From positions 186,001 through 250,000 of the forward strand of contig CAXBBW010000001.1 in assembly GCA_963974345.1 (NCBI GenBank): a DNA stretch of 64,000 nucleotides. The letters run 5' to 3'. Within the stretch, counting starts at the first letter, position 1. Every line of letters begins with the position of its first letter. Positions 53,604 to 62,931 of this stretch are shown here, piece by piece. The position numbers and the translations under genes are program-made. The notes beneath the pieces were generated by a model. That model worked only from the letters and a program-made list of their open reading frames with translations. It did not search any database and was not told the DNA's origin. The DNA comes from RHLJ01 sp963974345. Its GTDB lineage: Bacteria; Bacteroidota; Rhodothermia; Balneolales; Balneolaceae.

Positions 53604-53861
53604 TCAGATTCCATCTTTCCGCATTTCAAGCCAATTAAATGGGCCAAATTCAGTAGTTGATTTTATGATTGTACCACCTCTCAGATGAATTCCAGTAACT
53701 ATGTCTTTAGTAAGTTTAATAATTTCTTTCTCATCATTTAAAATTCCATTAAATGCCTCTAAGCTTCCTTATACTTCCCATTCATTTGTTTGTGAAGCTC
53801 TTTTTACAGCATTTAGTCCCGGGCAATCTCCACCACCTGTTAAAATAAATACTTTTTTCAT
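53604..53861 (-). pseudogene. 6-phosphofructokinase N-terminal fossil
   Basis: Read on the minus strand from ATG 53861, the peptide begins MKKVFILTGGGDCPGLNAV, the exact start of phosphofructokinases with the ATP or PPi loop. It runs through NEWEV to an in-frame TAA (53769-53771) and continues in the same frame with DIVTGIHLRGGTI, the PFK substrate-loop region. The frame closes at 53604. Only about 86 codons remain of about 320-400. The rest of 53530-53996 holds no gene. Another working phosphofructokinase would be expected elsewhere. Confidence 0.85.
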
Positions 53862-53996
53862 TTCTAAATATTTGATTTTGTATTCCTCGGATAATCGTGC
53901 TGTTACTACCTTAAACCAAAAAAAAGGATCATATTTAAAAAGGATAGTTTACGCGAGTTTCATATTTTAGGAGTTCATCACTCAAAAAAAACTCAT

Positions 53997-55190
53997 ATGG
54001 TGCTTACTACACACCAAAAAAATAAGACACTTTCTCAATTAGCAGATTTAATTTCCTCACATAAGGTGGGAATATTGAATGCCAATACGAAGGATTTAGA
54101 ACTAGCTCAAAACTTAGACCCTACCCTTTTAGATCGGCTAAAGGTTAATGATCAAAAGGTAGCTGGCATGATCGCTGCTATTGAAGAAGTGATCCATTTA
54201 GAGGATCCTCAAGGCAAACGGCTTAGTAAGTACGAACATCCAAATGGAATGCTGGTTGAAAATAAAGTCGTTCCCTTCGGAAAAATCCTGATCATCTATG
54301 AATCTCGACCTGATGTGACTATAGAAGCTGCAATTAGTGCCTTTAAAGCTGGAAATAAAATCCTTTTAAAAGGTGGAAAAGAAGCCAGAAATACCAATCT
54401 CTTTTTGGTCGATCTTTGGAAACAAGCGCTTTCCTCTAATAACCTTCCCGAAGACTATGTGGTCTATTTAGATATTGATAGAACTCAAACACAAGAGCTT
54501 TTAAAAGAAAATACTAGAAAAGTAGACTTAATTATCCCTCGTGGTGGAGATGGACTTATCAATTACATCAAATCGAATACCGATATTCCCCTCCTAATTA
54601 GTGGACGTGGTAATAATTTTATTTATATCCATGATGATGCTGATTTTGAAATGGCAATGGATCTTGTTTTAAATGGAAAAAGTCGACTTAGTGTTTGTAA
54701 TGCCATTGATAAAGTTCTTTTCAACTCTGGAATTTCAGATTTAAGAGCCAAAATAAAAGGCATGCTAACTCCTCTTAAAATAATGGGGATGGAGCTTTAT
54801 GGTGATGGAGATTTTTTTGAAGCGATGGATGATATCAGATTCAACAAGTCTGAAGAACGTTGGTATGAAGAATTTCTTTCTGCAAAATTACTTTTTGGAG
54901 TTGTGAATTCTCTCGATGAAGCCATCACTAAAATTAATAGATACTCTGGGGGACATTCAGCAGTAATTGTTACCAAGAATAATGAAGCTGCCGATAGTTT
55001 TATGGAAGAAGTAGATTGCGCTGCTGTTTATCATAACGCCTCCTCTCGATTTACAGATGGAGGTCAATTTGGCTTTGGAGCTGAGATTGCAATTAGTACA
55101 CAGAAGCTTCACTTCCGAGGTCCACTTGGTTTAGCTCAATTAGTTACCAATAAATGGTATATAACAGGTAACGGGCAAATTAGAGATTGA
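53997..55190 (+). CDS. proA: Glutamate-5-semialdehyde dehydrogenase ProA
   Basis: Second enzyme of proline synthesis: NADPH-dependent reduction of glutamyl 5-phosphate. 397 aa. PFGKILIIYESRPDVTIEAA is diagnostic. The catalytic Cys is C242 in SRLSVCNAIDKVLF, and GGGFGAEIAIS-like FGFGAEIAISTQKLHFRGPLG follows. The start is an ATG. proB begins 6 bp after its stop. The order proA-proB, with ProA first, is common in this group. Confidence 0.95.
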   Translation: MVLTTHQKNKTLSQLADLISSHKVGILNANTKDLELAQNLDPTLLDRLKVNDQKVAGMIAAIEEVIHLEDPQGKRLSKYEHPNGMLVENKVVPFGKILIIYESRPDVTIEAAISAFKAGNKILLKGGKEARNTNLFLVDLWKQALSSNNLPEDYVVYLDIDRTQTQELLKENTRKVDLIIPRGGDGLINYIKSNTDIPLLISGRGNNFIYIHDDADFEMAMDLVLNGKSRLSVCNAIDKVLFNSGISDLRAKIKGMLTPLKIMGMELYGDGDFFEAMDDIRFNKSEERWYEEFLSAKLLFGVVNSLDEAITKINRYSGGHSAVIVTKNNEAADSFMEEVDCAAVYHNASSRFTDGGQFGFGAEIAISTQKLHFRGPLGLAQLVTNKWYITGNGQIRD

Positions 55191-55196
55191 AATAAA

Positions 55197-55967
55197 ATGA
55201 AGCAAAAAATCGTAGTTAAAATTGGTTCCTCTACCCTTACAGCGGGAACTAATAGAATTTCTAGAGGAAAACTTGAGGATATTGCAAGACAGTTAGTCAA
55301 CTTAAAAGACAATTATGATATTGTTTTGGTTTCTTCTGGAGCAATTGCTACCGCTAAACAGTTTATAACAATCAAAAATTGGGAAAATGAAGTAGCATCT
55401 AAACAAGCAATGTCGGCTATTGGTCAACCCAAGTTGATGCAACTTTACAGCGAAGTTTTTGGGGATTTTGATCTTCGTATTGCCCAATGCTTAATGACTT
55501 ATCGCGATTTTGAAAACGGTGAATCGAGAAATAATACAATAAACACTATCAATGAGCTATTGAGTCATGGTTTTATTCCAATCATTAACGAGAATGATAC
55601 TACTGCTGTAGAAGAACTTGTATTAGGTGATAATGACAAACTCTCAGCGCTTGTGGCAACGTTGTTAGAAGCTGACAAACTCATCATCGCCTCCGATATT
55701 GATGGACTCTACAATAAGAATCCTTTTCTCCATAAAGACGCTCAATTAATTCCCAAAGTAACCGATTTAAAAGATATTCAACAGTACATTCAGGAACGTG
55801 ATAATGGAATCGGTACTGGTGGAATGACTTCAAAAATAAAAGCTGTCGAAATCTGCTTTGCATATAATATTGAGGTATGCTTAGTAAATGGCAGTAGAAC
55901 CGGTTTTATTGAACGAGTTCTAGATGGAGAAGGAAGTTTTACAAGGTTTGTAAGAAAATTGATATGA
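55197..55967 (+). CDS. proB: Glutamate 5-kinase ProB, PUA-less
   Basis: First and feedback-controlled enzyme of proline synthesis. The amino-acid kinase fold is complete in 256 aa: VVKIGSSTLT, VLVSSGAIATAKQF, IPIINENDTTAVEEL and DNDKLSALVATLLEADKLIIASDIDGLY; GIGTGGMTSKIKAVEI closes the site. The C-terminal PUA domain of many bacterial ProB proteins is missing, as in most Bacteroidota. It forms an operon with proA. Confidence 0.95.
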   Translation: MKQKIVVKIGSSTLTAGTNRISRGKLEDIARQLVNLKDNYDIVLVSSGAIATAKQFITIKNWENEVASKQAMSAIGQPKLMQLYSEVFGDFDLRIAQCLMTYRDFENGESRNNTINTINELLSHGFIPIINENDTTAVEELVLGDNDKLSALVATLLEADKLIIASDIDGLYNKNPFLHKDAQLIPKVTDLKDIQQYIQERDNGIGTGGMTSKIKAVEICFAYNIEVCLVNGSRTGFIERVLDGEGSFTRFVRKLI

Positions 55968-55973
55968 AACTTA

Positions 55974-56061
55974 TTTGCGAGGAGCAAATGTGACGAAGCA
56001 ATCTCCCAATCTAAACTATGGAGATCACGTCGCCCCGCTCGTGAATGTAGGCCTTTTTTCC
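55974..56061. repeat. Degraded palindromic repeat, copy 1
   Basis: Holds an ATCTCC/GGAGAT stem around 56001-56026 and the 32-nt segment 56030-56061, which recurs with 27 of 32 matches at 56401-56432. The flanking TGCGAGGAGCAA resembles a palindrome that recurs in related genomes as I remember them; I could not verify this. Confidence 0.6.
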
Positions 56062-56548
56062 ACAACTCACTTCTACTAGTACCAATACTTCGTATACGGA
56101 ACGATGAAATAATACTCCTTAATGTTGGTTTCATTTCTATTTCGGCCTTAGAATTATTGGCGGAAATAGTGAGCAGGTGATTGAAGCGTATCCCGCAGGA
56201 TGAATAAATCCACACAGGCTTAGGCTAGTACACGTTGAAAAACGATCGAAGACCATTGGATTTATTCAGCGAAAGCGTCTTGAACCAGCTAAAAATTCAT
56301 AGCCTTGATCTTTTGTTACTTTTGCATCATGGCAAAAGTAAGGGAAACTACGATATGAACTTACTTTCTACCTTCCATCAATCCCCCAACAAAGATTACT
56401 TCGCTCTGCTCGTGAATGTAGCCCTTCTTCCCAAATCTCAAATATCCAAAAAATAGTTTCTAAACTCTTATTAGATTGCAAATTATAAGTGTATCTTATG
56501 AGCGCATCAAACTGATGCACATTAATTTATAACAAGATTAGAATACCC
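56062..56548. other. Repeat-rich gene-free spacer before the cold-shock gene
   Basis: Contains a perfect 10-bp hairpin at 56316-56341 (stem TTACTTTTGC, 6-nt loop), the second copy of the 32-nt direct repeat (56401-56432), and a small 6-bp hairpin at 56504-56518 that may lie in the csp leader. Short open frames here look like products of the repeats, not genes. Confidence 0.55.
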
Positions 56549-56740
56549 GTGAATAAAGGAACAGTAAAATTTTTCAATGAATCTAAAGGTTTTGGATTCA
56601 TCGCCGAAGAAGGCACCAAAAAAGAATATTTCGTACACGCAACCGGTTTAATCGATGAGATCCGTGAAGGTGATGAAGTAGAATTTGAACTCGCCGAAGG
56701 TAAAAAAGGTATGAACGCAGTAAACGTACGAGTACTGTAA
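56549..56740 (+). CDS. Cold-shock domain protein
   Basis: 63-aa OB-fold protein that binds single-stranded RNA or DNA. RNP1 is KGFGFIAEE; RNP2 reads KEYFVHATGL, with Tyr-Phe-Val-His. It starts at GTG 56549 (MNKGTVKFFNESKGFGF). A strong terminator follows, and an RhlE-like helicase is the next gene, a frequent cold-adaptation pairing. Its leader includes a 6-bp hairpin, but a thermosensor cannot be claimed. Confidence 0.95.
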   Translation: MNKGTVKFFNESKGFGFIAEEGTKKEYFVHATGLIDEIREGDEVEFELAEGKKGMNAVNVRVL

Positions 56741-56771
56741 ATACCAGCAACAAACTTTTATAAAGTTTTTT

Positions 56772-56802
56772 AAAAGCCCATCAATCTGATGGGCTTTTTA
56801 TT
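56772..56802 (+). terminator. Intrinsic terminator after csp
   Basis: Perfect 12-bp stem (56772-56783 with 56787-56798) with loop ATC and a T run. Probably bidirectional because of the flanking A run. Confidence 0.88.
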
Positions 56803-57014
56803 TAAAAATAATACCATTTCATCCTTTTTTGATATTTATAAGCCATATTTTTTGGAAGTAAAGATTGGCTATTTACTACATATCATTCTTTAGAAATACT
56901 ATTTAATTGATAGATATTATAATTTCTATCATCGCTTTTTTGCTTTGCTTAGCTTGTTATCAAAATGGTAATTAGTTCAGATCTCTTCCAGCATTGGGCA
57001 TTCATAAACCTACA

Positions 57015-58274
57015 ATGACATTTTCAGATTTAGAACTAATCGAACCCATACTTCGTGCTCTCGATGACGAAGGATACACCAATCCTACTCCCATACAAGA
57101 ACAAAGTATTCCCATTTTATTACAAGGAAAAGACTTACTCGGATGCGCTCAAACAGGCACAGGAAAGACCGCAGCTTTTTCAATTCCTATCCTCCAACAT
57201 CTCTTTAATTCAAGAAAAAAAGACCCGAATCACCAAAAAATTAAAGCTTTAATAATTACCCCAACTCGGGAGTTAGCCATTCAAATCGGTGAAAGCTTTT
57301 CTGCATATGGAAGACATACAGGCTTAAAAAATACGGTTATTTTTGGAGGCGTTAAGCAAGGTAGACAGGTAAACAGAATTCGAAATGGAGTAGATATACT
57401 TGTTGCAACTCCTGGTCGATTATTAGATTTAATGAATCAAGGTTTTATTACACTAAAAGATGTGGAATTTTTTGTGTTGGATGAAGCTGATCACATGCTC
57501 GATATGGGCTTTATTCACGATATCCGAAAGGTTGTAGCTAAGTTGCCCACTAAGAGGCAATCATTATTCTTTTCAGCAACTATGCCCCCTGCTATCATTG
57601 ATTTATCTGGGAAAATTTTAGGGAAACCTGAACGCATTACCATTAAGCCTAAACAAGCAACTGCAGAAAGGGTTGATCAAGCAGTCTATTATGTTAGCAA
57701 GGGAAATAAAAATAAGCTTCTCATTCATTTATTGGAAACAGAAGATCATGACTCAGTACTAGTTTTTTCTCGCACTAAGCATGGAGCCAATAAAATTGTA
57801 AAGGTTTTAGAACAATCTAAAATTACTGCTGAAGCAATCCATGGAAATAAATCACAACCAGCTCGGCAACGTGCTTTAGAAAATTTTAAAACTGGAGAGA
57901 CAAAAGTCTTAGTTGCTACTGATATTGCAGCTCGTGGTATCGATGTAAGTGAATTATCATTAGTGGTAAATTTCGATCTCCCAAATGTACCCGAAACTTA
58001 CGTTCATAGAATTGGACGTACAGGTCGTGCTCATGCTAGTGGAATTGCGATTTCTTTTTGTGATGGTGCCGAACGAGCATTTCTTAAAGACATTCAAAAG
58101 TTGATTGGTCAGGATATACCTATTATAGATGAGCATCCTTTTCTTGCGGGAAGTGAAGAAGTAATTAAGGAACCCAAAAAACAACGACCATCTAGAAACC
58201 AACAAAAAAGAAAAGCTAGCCCAAACAGCCATAAAAAAAGAAGGCCAAGCAGCAGAGCAAGACGACGAGATTAA
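57015..58274 (+). CDS. DEAD-box RNA helicase, RhlE-like
   Basis: 419 aa from ATG 57015; an upstream TTG would add seven residues. Q motif TNPTPIQEQ, motif I AQTGTGKT, Ia PTRELA, Ib TPGR, II DEAD, III SAT, then ARGIDV and HRIGRTGRA are all canonical. The C-terminal tail is short and strongly basic (KKQRPSRNQQKRKA...KKRRPSSRARRRD), as in RhlE, for RNA binding. The gene's 5' leader is A+T-rich. It may help unwind RNA in the cold with the upstream cold-shock protein. Confidence 0.93.
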   Translation: MTFSDLELIEPILRALDDEGYTNPTPIQEQSIPILLQGKDLLGCAQTGTGKTAAFSIPILQHLFNSRKKDPNHQKIKALIITPTRELAIQIGESFSAYGRHTGLKNTVIFGGVKQGRQVNRIRNGVDILVATPGRLLDLMNQGFITLKDVEFFVLDEADHMLDMGFIHDIRKVVAKLPTKRQSLFFSATMPPAIIDLSGKILGKPERITIKPKQATAERVDQAVYYVSKGNKNKLLIHLLETEDHDSVLVFSRTKHGANKIVKVLEQSKITAEAIHGNKSQPARQRALENFKTGETKVLVATDIAARGIDVSELSLVVNFDLPNVPETYVHRIGRTGRAHASGIAISFCDGAERAFLKDIQKLIGQDIPIIDEHPFLAGSEEVIKEPKKQRPSRNQQKRKASPNSHKKRRPSSRARRRD

Positions 58275-58470
58275 AACTAAGTATGTAATATCAGCTTATT
58301 ATTACCTATTTAGGTTCTTATAAGAAGAAATAAGATTTGATCGAATTACTTGATCTAATATTCATGCTAAATCCTATAACTAATAATTAAAATAAATTTG
58401 AATTATTTCCGATATTCGACAAAAATCTGATAGGGCTTTTTCTACTAGAAATTAAAAATATTAACTATTT

Positions 58471-59535
58471 ATGGCTACCGATCTACAATTTCCTCTAGAT
58501 CCATTTTTTGTGCTTTCAAAAGATTTGCTAGCCATCGCTGGATTTGATGGGTATTTCAAAAAAATAAATCCAGCTGGAATTGAACTTTTAGGGTACACTG
58601 AAGAAGAACTACTTTCGACCCATATAAATGAACTAATTCATCCAGATGATAGAGAAGAGACGATAAGAATTAGGAATATACTTAGAAACAATCAAGATAT
58701 TCTAAATTTTGAGAATAGATATATTACTAAAAATGGAGAAACTATTTGGTTATTGTGGACTTCAATGCCTATTTACTCAAAAAAACTAGTTTATGCAGCG
58801 GCTAAGAATATTACTCATATCAAAAAACAAGAAGAGGATAGAAACACTATTTTAGCAAATTTGACTAAAATTAACACTGATATGAAGCAACTCACTTACA
58901 GAGTGTCTCATGATCTAAGATCTCCAGTAAGTAATCTAGTCGCTGCTTTTAGTCTTTTGGATGAAAGTAAAGTTAAAGACAAAGAGACTCTCGAATTCAT
59001 TAATCTATTGAAGCTTTCTACAGATAGTCTAAATGATCTTTTAAATAACTATGTCGAAACTCTGACTCAGGAAACTGATCAAACCAATATGTTCGAAACT
59101 TTAAGTCTCTATGAAGTACTTGGAAAGGTAAAAACTAGCATCTCTTCATTAATCAAAACTTCTGGAACTACTATCTCTGTTGATTTTTCAGAATTTGATG
59201 TAGTTAGATTTAATAAGTCATATATGGAAAGTATTTTTCTAAATATGATTACTAATTCCATCAAATATGCTCATGATGAAAGAAAACCTGAAATTTTTAT
59301 CTCCACTAAGGAAATTGATGGGGCACAAAAATTACTTTTTACTGATAATGGTAGAGGTTTTGATTTAGAAAAAGTAAAAGATAGGATTTTTGGTATGCAC
59401 CAAAAGTTTACTGATCATAAAGATAGTAAAGGGATTGGCTTACATTTAGTTCAAAACCAAATAAATAGCCTAGGTGGAACTATTTCAGTAGAGTCCAAAA
59501 TTGATCATGGTTCTACATTTATAATCACTTTTTAA
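58471..59535 (+). CDS. PAS-domain sensor histidine kinase
   Basis: 354-aa soluble kinase. A PAS domain (about 12-125: FDGYFKKINPAGIELLGYTEEELL and PDDREETI, with a PAC-like NGETIWLLWTSMPI) is followed by a HisKA dimerisation helix with H147 in RVSHDLRSPVSN. The HATPase domain shows the N-box LNMITNSIKYA, G1 DNGRGFDL and G2 KGIGLHLVQNQI. No membrane helix and no response regulator are nearby, so signal and partner are unknown. The spacer upstream (58275-58470) is gene-free and A+T-rich. Confidence 0.92.
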   Translation: MATDLQFPLDPFFVLSKDLLAIAGFDGYFKKINPAGIELLGYTEEELLSTHINELIHPDDREETIRIRNILRNNQDILNFENRYITKNGETIWLLWTSMPIYSKKLVYAAAKNITHIKKQEEDRNTILANLTKINTDMKQLTYRVSHDLRSPVSNLVAAFSLLDESKVKDKETLEFINLLKLSTDSLNDLLNNYVETLTQETDQTNMFETLSLYEVLGKVKTSISSLIKTSGTTISVDFSEFDVVRFNKSYMESIFLNMITNSIKYAHDERKPEIFISTKEIDGAQKLLFTDNGRGFDLEKVKDRIFGMHQKFTDHKDSKGIGLHLVQNQINSLGGTISVESKIDHGSTFIITF

Positions 59536-59542
59536 AGCTAGC

Positions 59543-60730
59543 TTAGCTTACCAACGCACACTTAAACGCTACTTTACCTACATTTGTTGAAGTACAAAAA
59601 ATAAGAAACTCATCTCCCCCATCAATCAGCCTAAATTTCTTTTTTAGTTCATTTGCTCCAATTGGGAAGTTTTTAGAAATCACGTTTACTTTACCAGATT
59701 TTAAATTCTTTCTTATTTCTTTTTTATTTGGTTTTAGTATTTCGGAAATCTTAAAAATACGACCAGGAAAACCTTCTATTATACCATCGGAAGTATATAA
59801 ATGGGTATTGGAATGGAGCTTTTCTAGTCCAAATCTCGTTGCTACTAAATTAAATGCACCAGATTTTCTTATCGCTGAATTAGGTTCGTATAAATATTCT
59901 TCTGAAGATGTAATTTGAGGAGTGGAGTCTCTTTCTTCATTATAAGTAAAAATAAACCGCTGCTCTTTTTTTGATTCTGATATATTCCATGCTTCAATTT
60001 CTATCTCATTATTATGCCCTTTCTTTAAATAAAAAAGAACCTCTTTTACCTCATTATCAACAGCCACAATTTGGATTCGAAACGTATCTGGGAGTAGTTT
60101 TAACGTACTTTTTATGTTAATCATTGGGGAAGTCTTTATTACCACTTCCTTCCCTATATCAAGCAATTTATCATACAGTAATACAACATTTGGTTGATAA
60201 TCTTCAAGTCCAGATACACGCTTTTCTTTATTAGTTCTTCGGGATGGATCTAGATAAATGACATCGATCTTTCTTGTATTTGAACTAAGAAATTCTTCTG
60301 TATTACTTTTTAACACTTCAATATTCTTTCCAAATAGAGTGAAGTTATAATCCGTAATTTCTAATAGTTCAAGATTAATCTCTACATAAACAGCCTCTTT
60401 AAAATTCTTACTTACATAGAATAAGTCGATCCCACTTCCTCCAGTTAAATCAACAATAGTGTTGCCTCTTAACCATCTTGATTTAAATTTTGCTGTTATT
60501 TCTGAAGAAGCTTGCTCAAGATTTTGTTTAGGAGGGAAAATTACATTTGGATTGGAATACCATTCAGGTAATTTTTTCTTAGCTTTTTTACGAGATACTA
60601 TCTGAACCGCAATTTCATTTATTGGTAAATCAGGATATTTCTTAGCCGATAATACTAGCTCAGCAGGATCAGAATTTAAATGATCTTGAATGAATTGAAT
60701 AACTTCAGGGTTAAATTGTTTTATCGCCAC
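59543..60730 (-). CDS. THUMP-like/PG_1098-type class I methyltransferase
   Basis: 395 aa starting at GTG. A SAM-binding core carries VDLTGGSGIDLFYVSK (about 89-104), then IYLDPSRRTNKEKRV, an unusual DPSRR motif typical of this family. The C-terminal PG_1098/THUMP-like domain is seen in PNSAIRKSGAFNLVATRF and the following SDGIIEGFPGRIFKI. The family is nearly confined to Bacteroidota and relatives; rRNA or tRNA is the presumed target. It converges on the histidine kinase gene with 7 bp between stops. Confidence 0.88.
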   Translation of the reverse strand: MAIKQFNPEVIQFIQDHLNSDPAELVLSAKKYPDLPINEIAVQIVSRKKAKKKLPEWYSNPNVIFPPKQNLEQASSEITAKFKSRWLRGNTIVDLTGGSGIDLFYVSKNFKEAVYVEINLELLEITDYNFTLFGKNIEVLKSNTEEFLSSNTRKIDVIYLDPSRRTNKEKRVSGLEDYQPNVVLLYDKLLDIGKEVVIKTSPMINIKSTLKLLPDTFRIQIVAVDNEVKEVLFYLKKGHNNEIEIEAWNISESKKEQRFIFTYNEERDSTPQITSSEEYLYEPNSAIRKSGAFNLVATRFGLEKLHSNTHLYTSDGIIEGFPGRIFKISEILKPNKKEIRKNLKSGKVNVISKNFPIGANELKKKFRLIDGGDEFLIFCTSTNVGKVAFKCALVS

Positions 60731-60851
60731 TAAATTAATGTAGTTTTCTTAGTCTTTTGTGTAATGTATGAAAAGTCTCCTCTTGAGGAATGATGAAAGT
60801 ACAAATAGTTCTTTAGACTTTTCGAAAGGCATAACTTTTAAAAATCCATTT

Positions 60852-62324
60852 GTGAAAATATCTGTCATTGGTGCTGGGATTGGAGGTTTAGCTTCCGCTT
60901 GTTTACTTGCTACAAAAGGACACCAGGTGATGGTGTTTGAAAAGAATTCAAGAGTGGGCGGAAAAATGAATATTGTTGAAGAAGAAGGATTTAGATTCGA
61001 TACTGGTCCTAGTTTATTAACAATGCCTCATCTCCTTGAAAAACTATTCAGTGAATGTGGAGAGAATTTATCCGACCACTTAAATTTACTTCCACTCTCT
61101 CCAATTTGTCGCTATAATTACCAAGATGGAACAGTATTCAACTGTTTTGAGGATCGGTTTAATACACAACAAGAAATCAATGAAATTGCTCCTGAAGACT
61201 CCGAATCTTATAGTAAGTTCCTTGATTATGCCGAAGCAATTTATAATAAAACAGCTGAAGCATTTATCTACAATCCACTTTATGATTTTTCAGACTTAAA
61301 GAATCTAGATTTGTTTTCTTTCTTTGGGATTGATGCATTCTCAAAAGTTAATGAACGGGTTGATAGCTATTTCAAATCAGAATACTTGAGAAAGTTCTTT
61401 AAGCGCTTTACAACTTACAATGGCTCCTCTCCTTATCTCGCTCCCGCAACTTTGAATGTGATACCACATGTGGAATTAAATCAAGGTGGGTTTTATGTAG
61501 ATGGTGGGATGTACAAAATTGCTGAAACTCTTTTCTGGCTCGCTGGCAATCTTGGCGTTGAATTTACCTTCAATGCCGAAGTTTCAATGATTGAAGAATC
61601 TAAGAATCGGGTAAAAGCGATTAAAGTTGAGAACACTATTTTTGAATCAGATTTGATTATAGCAAATAGTGATGCAACCGAAACGATGTTAAACTTACTT
61701 CCTGAGCATTCAATTCTTGAAAAGAAAAAGACCAAGGTAAGAGCCATTGAACCTTCTTGTTCTGGTTTTGTTTTACTATTAGGTCTTGATAAAAAATATA
61801 ACGAACTGGTGCATCATAATATCTTTTTTAGTGATGACTATGAACATGAGTTTGAGCAAATTTTTACAGAAAAAGTAATGCCTGATGATCCCACCATTTA
61901 TATAGCAAATACTTCATTCTCTAATCCTTCTCATGCACCTAAGGATGGCTCTAATCTCTTTATTCTTGTAAATTCGCCCTATTTATCAGAAAACTATGAC
62001 TGGAATACAAAAGAGGAAAATTACACGACAAAAGTGATTGCTAAACTCGAACGCAGAGGGTTGAAAGATTTATCAAAGCATATTCAATTTAAAGACACCA
62101 TTACTCCTAAAGGTTTTTACGAAAAATATCTTTCTAATAAAGGAAGTATTTACGGGACTTCATCAAATAAAAGATACGCTGCTTTTGTTAGACCGAGGAA
62201 TAAATCACGAGAAGTTAAAGGACTTTACTTTGTAGGAGGTTCTACTCATCCAGGCGGCGGAATTCCACTAGTTATTCAGTCTGCCTTTAATGCCGTAGAA
62301 TTAATCGAACGTTATGAGGGTTGA
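60852..62324 (+). CDS. Carotenoid desaturase, CrtI/CrtD family
   Basis: FAD-dependent desaturase of carotenoid synthesis. I prefer GTG 60852, which starts MKISVIGAGIGGLASACLLA and gives the usual 490 aa. An ATG at 60768 would add 28 unlike residues. The Rossmann motif GAGIGGLAS is followed by FEKNSRVGGKMN, and the C-terminal FAD segment is FVGGSTHPGGGIPLVIQSA. That STHPGGGIP form occurs in both phytoene desaturases and CrtD-like 3,4-desaturases, so the exact step is open. Its 3' end overlaps the yfcE-like gene by 13 bp. Confidence 0.9.
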   Translation: MKISVIGAGIGGLASACLLATKGHQVMVFEKNSRVGGKMNIVEEEGFRFDTGPSLLTMPHLLEKLFSECGENLSDHLNLLPLSPICRYNYQDGTVFNCFEDRFNTQQEINEIAPEDSESYSKFLDYAEAIYNKTAEAFIYNPLYDFSDLKNLDLFSFFGIDAFSKVNERVDSYFKSEYLRKFFKRFTTYNGSSPYLAPATLNVIPHVELNQGGFYVDGGMYKIAETLFWLAGNLGVEFTFNAEVSMIEESKNRVKAIKVENTIFESDLIIANSDATETMLNLLPEHSILEKKKTKVRAIEPSCSGFVLLLGLDKKYNELVHHNIFFSDDYEHEFEQIFTEKVMPDDPTIYIANTSFSNPSHAPKDGSNLFILVNSPYLSENYDWNTKEENYTTKVIAKLERRGLKDLSKHIQFKDTITPKGFYEKYLSNKGSIYGTSSNKRYAAFVRPRNKSREVKGLYFVGGSTHPGGGIPLVIQSAFNAVELIERYEG

Positions 62325-62827
62325 GTAACTCCCACTTTTCCAAGATTGATGACTTCCAAATTCTGGATTTTACCTTCCTCAATATCAAAACGGATTACAG
62401 TCCGGTATTCCTGAAAACCTTGTCTACCGGCAGCACCAGGGTTTACATACAGCATTTTTGAGAGACTTTGATCACGAGCCACTTTTAGAATATGAGAATG
62501 TCCACATATAAAAACGTCAGGAGTTTTATTCTCAATTTCTTCACGGATTGGAATACAGTATCTACCAGGAATCCCTCCAATGTGAGTCATCCAAATATCA
62601 ATACCATCACGTTCAAATCGTTGATGAAGCGGGTATTCATGCCTGATATCTTGGCCATCAATATTACCATATACACCTAAAACTGGCGCTATCTCTTTAA
62701 GTTTGTTTGCTATTTCAATCGTACCAAAATCACCTGCATGCCAAATTTCATCACAGTCTTTGAAATAATCCAATACTTGTGGATCAAGATAATTATGGGT
62801 ATCAGAAATAAGACCTATTTTGATCAT
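62312..62827 (-). CDS. YfcE/MJ0936-family metallophosphodiesterase
   Basis: 171 aa. The five calcineurin-like metal motifs are all present: SDTHNY, HAGDFG, YGNIDGQD, MTHIGG and CGHSH. This size and order match the Mn2+-dependent YfcE family, whose substrates are phosphodiesters of unknown biological identity. The start is an ATG. It is tail-to-tail with the desaturase gene. Confidence 0.93.
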   Translation of the reverse strand: MIKIGLISDTHNYLDPQVLDYFKDCDEIWHAGDFGTIEIANKLKEIAPVLGVYGNIDGQDIRHEYPLHQRFERDGIDIWMTHIGGIPGRYCIPIREEIENKTPDVFICGHSHILKVARDQSLSKMLYVNPGAAGRQGFQEYRTVIRFDIEEGKIQNLEVINLGKVGVTQPS

Positions 62828-62931
62828 ACAATTTTACTATCATCCTTGCCAATCGTGTAGGTGGAAAAGTAACAACTTTTTGACCTTTCCTCCTACTTGA
62901 AATATAACATCTAAAAAATTTAATTCATTCA

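Noticed and set aside
53701..53970. An 89-codon plus-strand open frame
   Set aside because: It is antisense to the clear phosphofructokinase remnant.
55790..56215. A 141-codon minus-strand open frame
   Set aside because: Mostly antisense to proB and to the degraded palindrome; no protein-like pattern.
56235..56456. A 73-codon open frame in the spacer before the cold-shock gene
   Set aside because: It runs through a 10-bp hairpin and the 32-nt direct repeat, has low-complexity Leu runs, and reads as translated repeat sequence.
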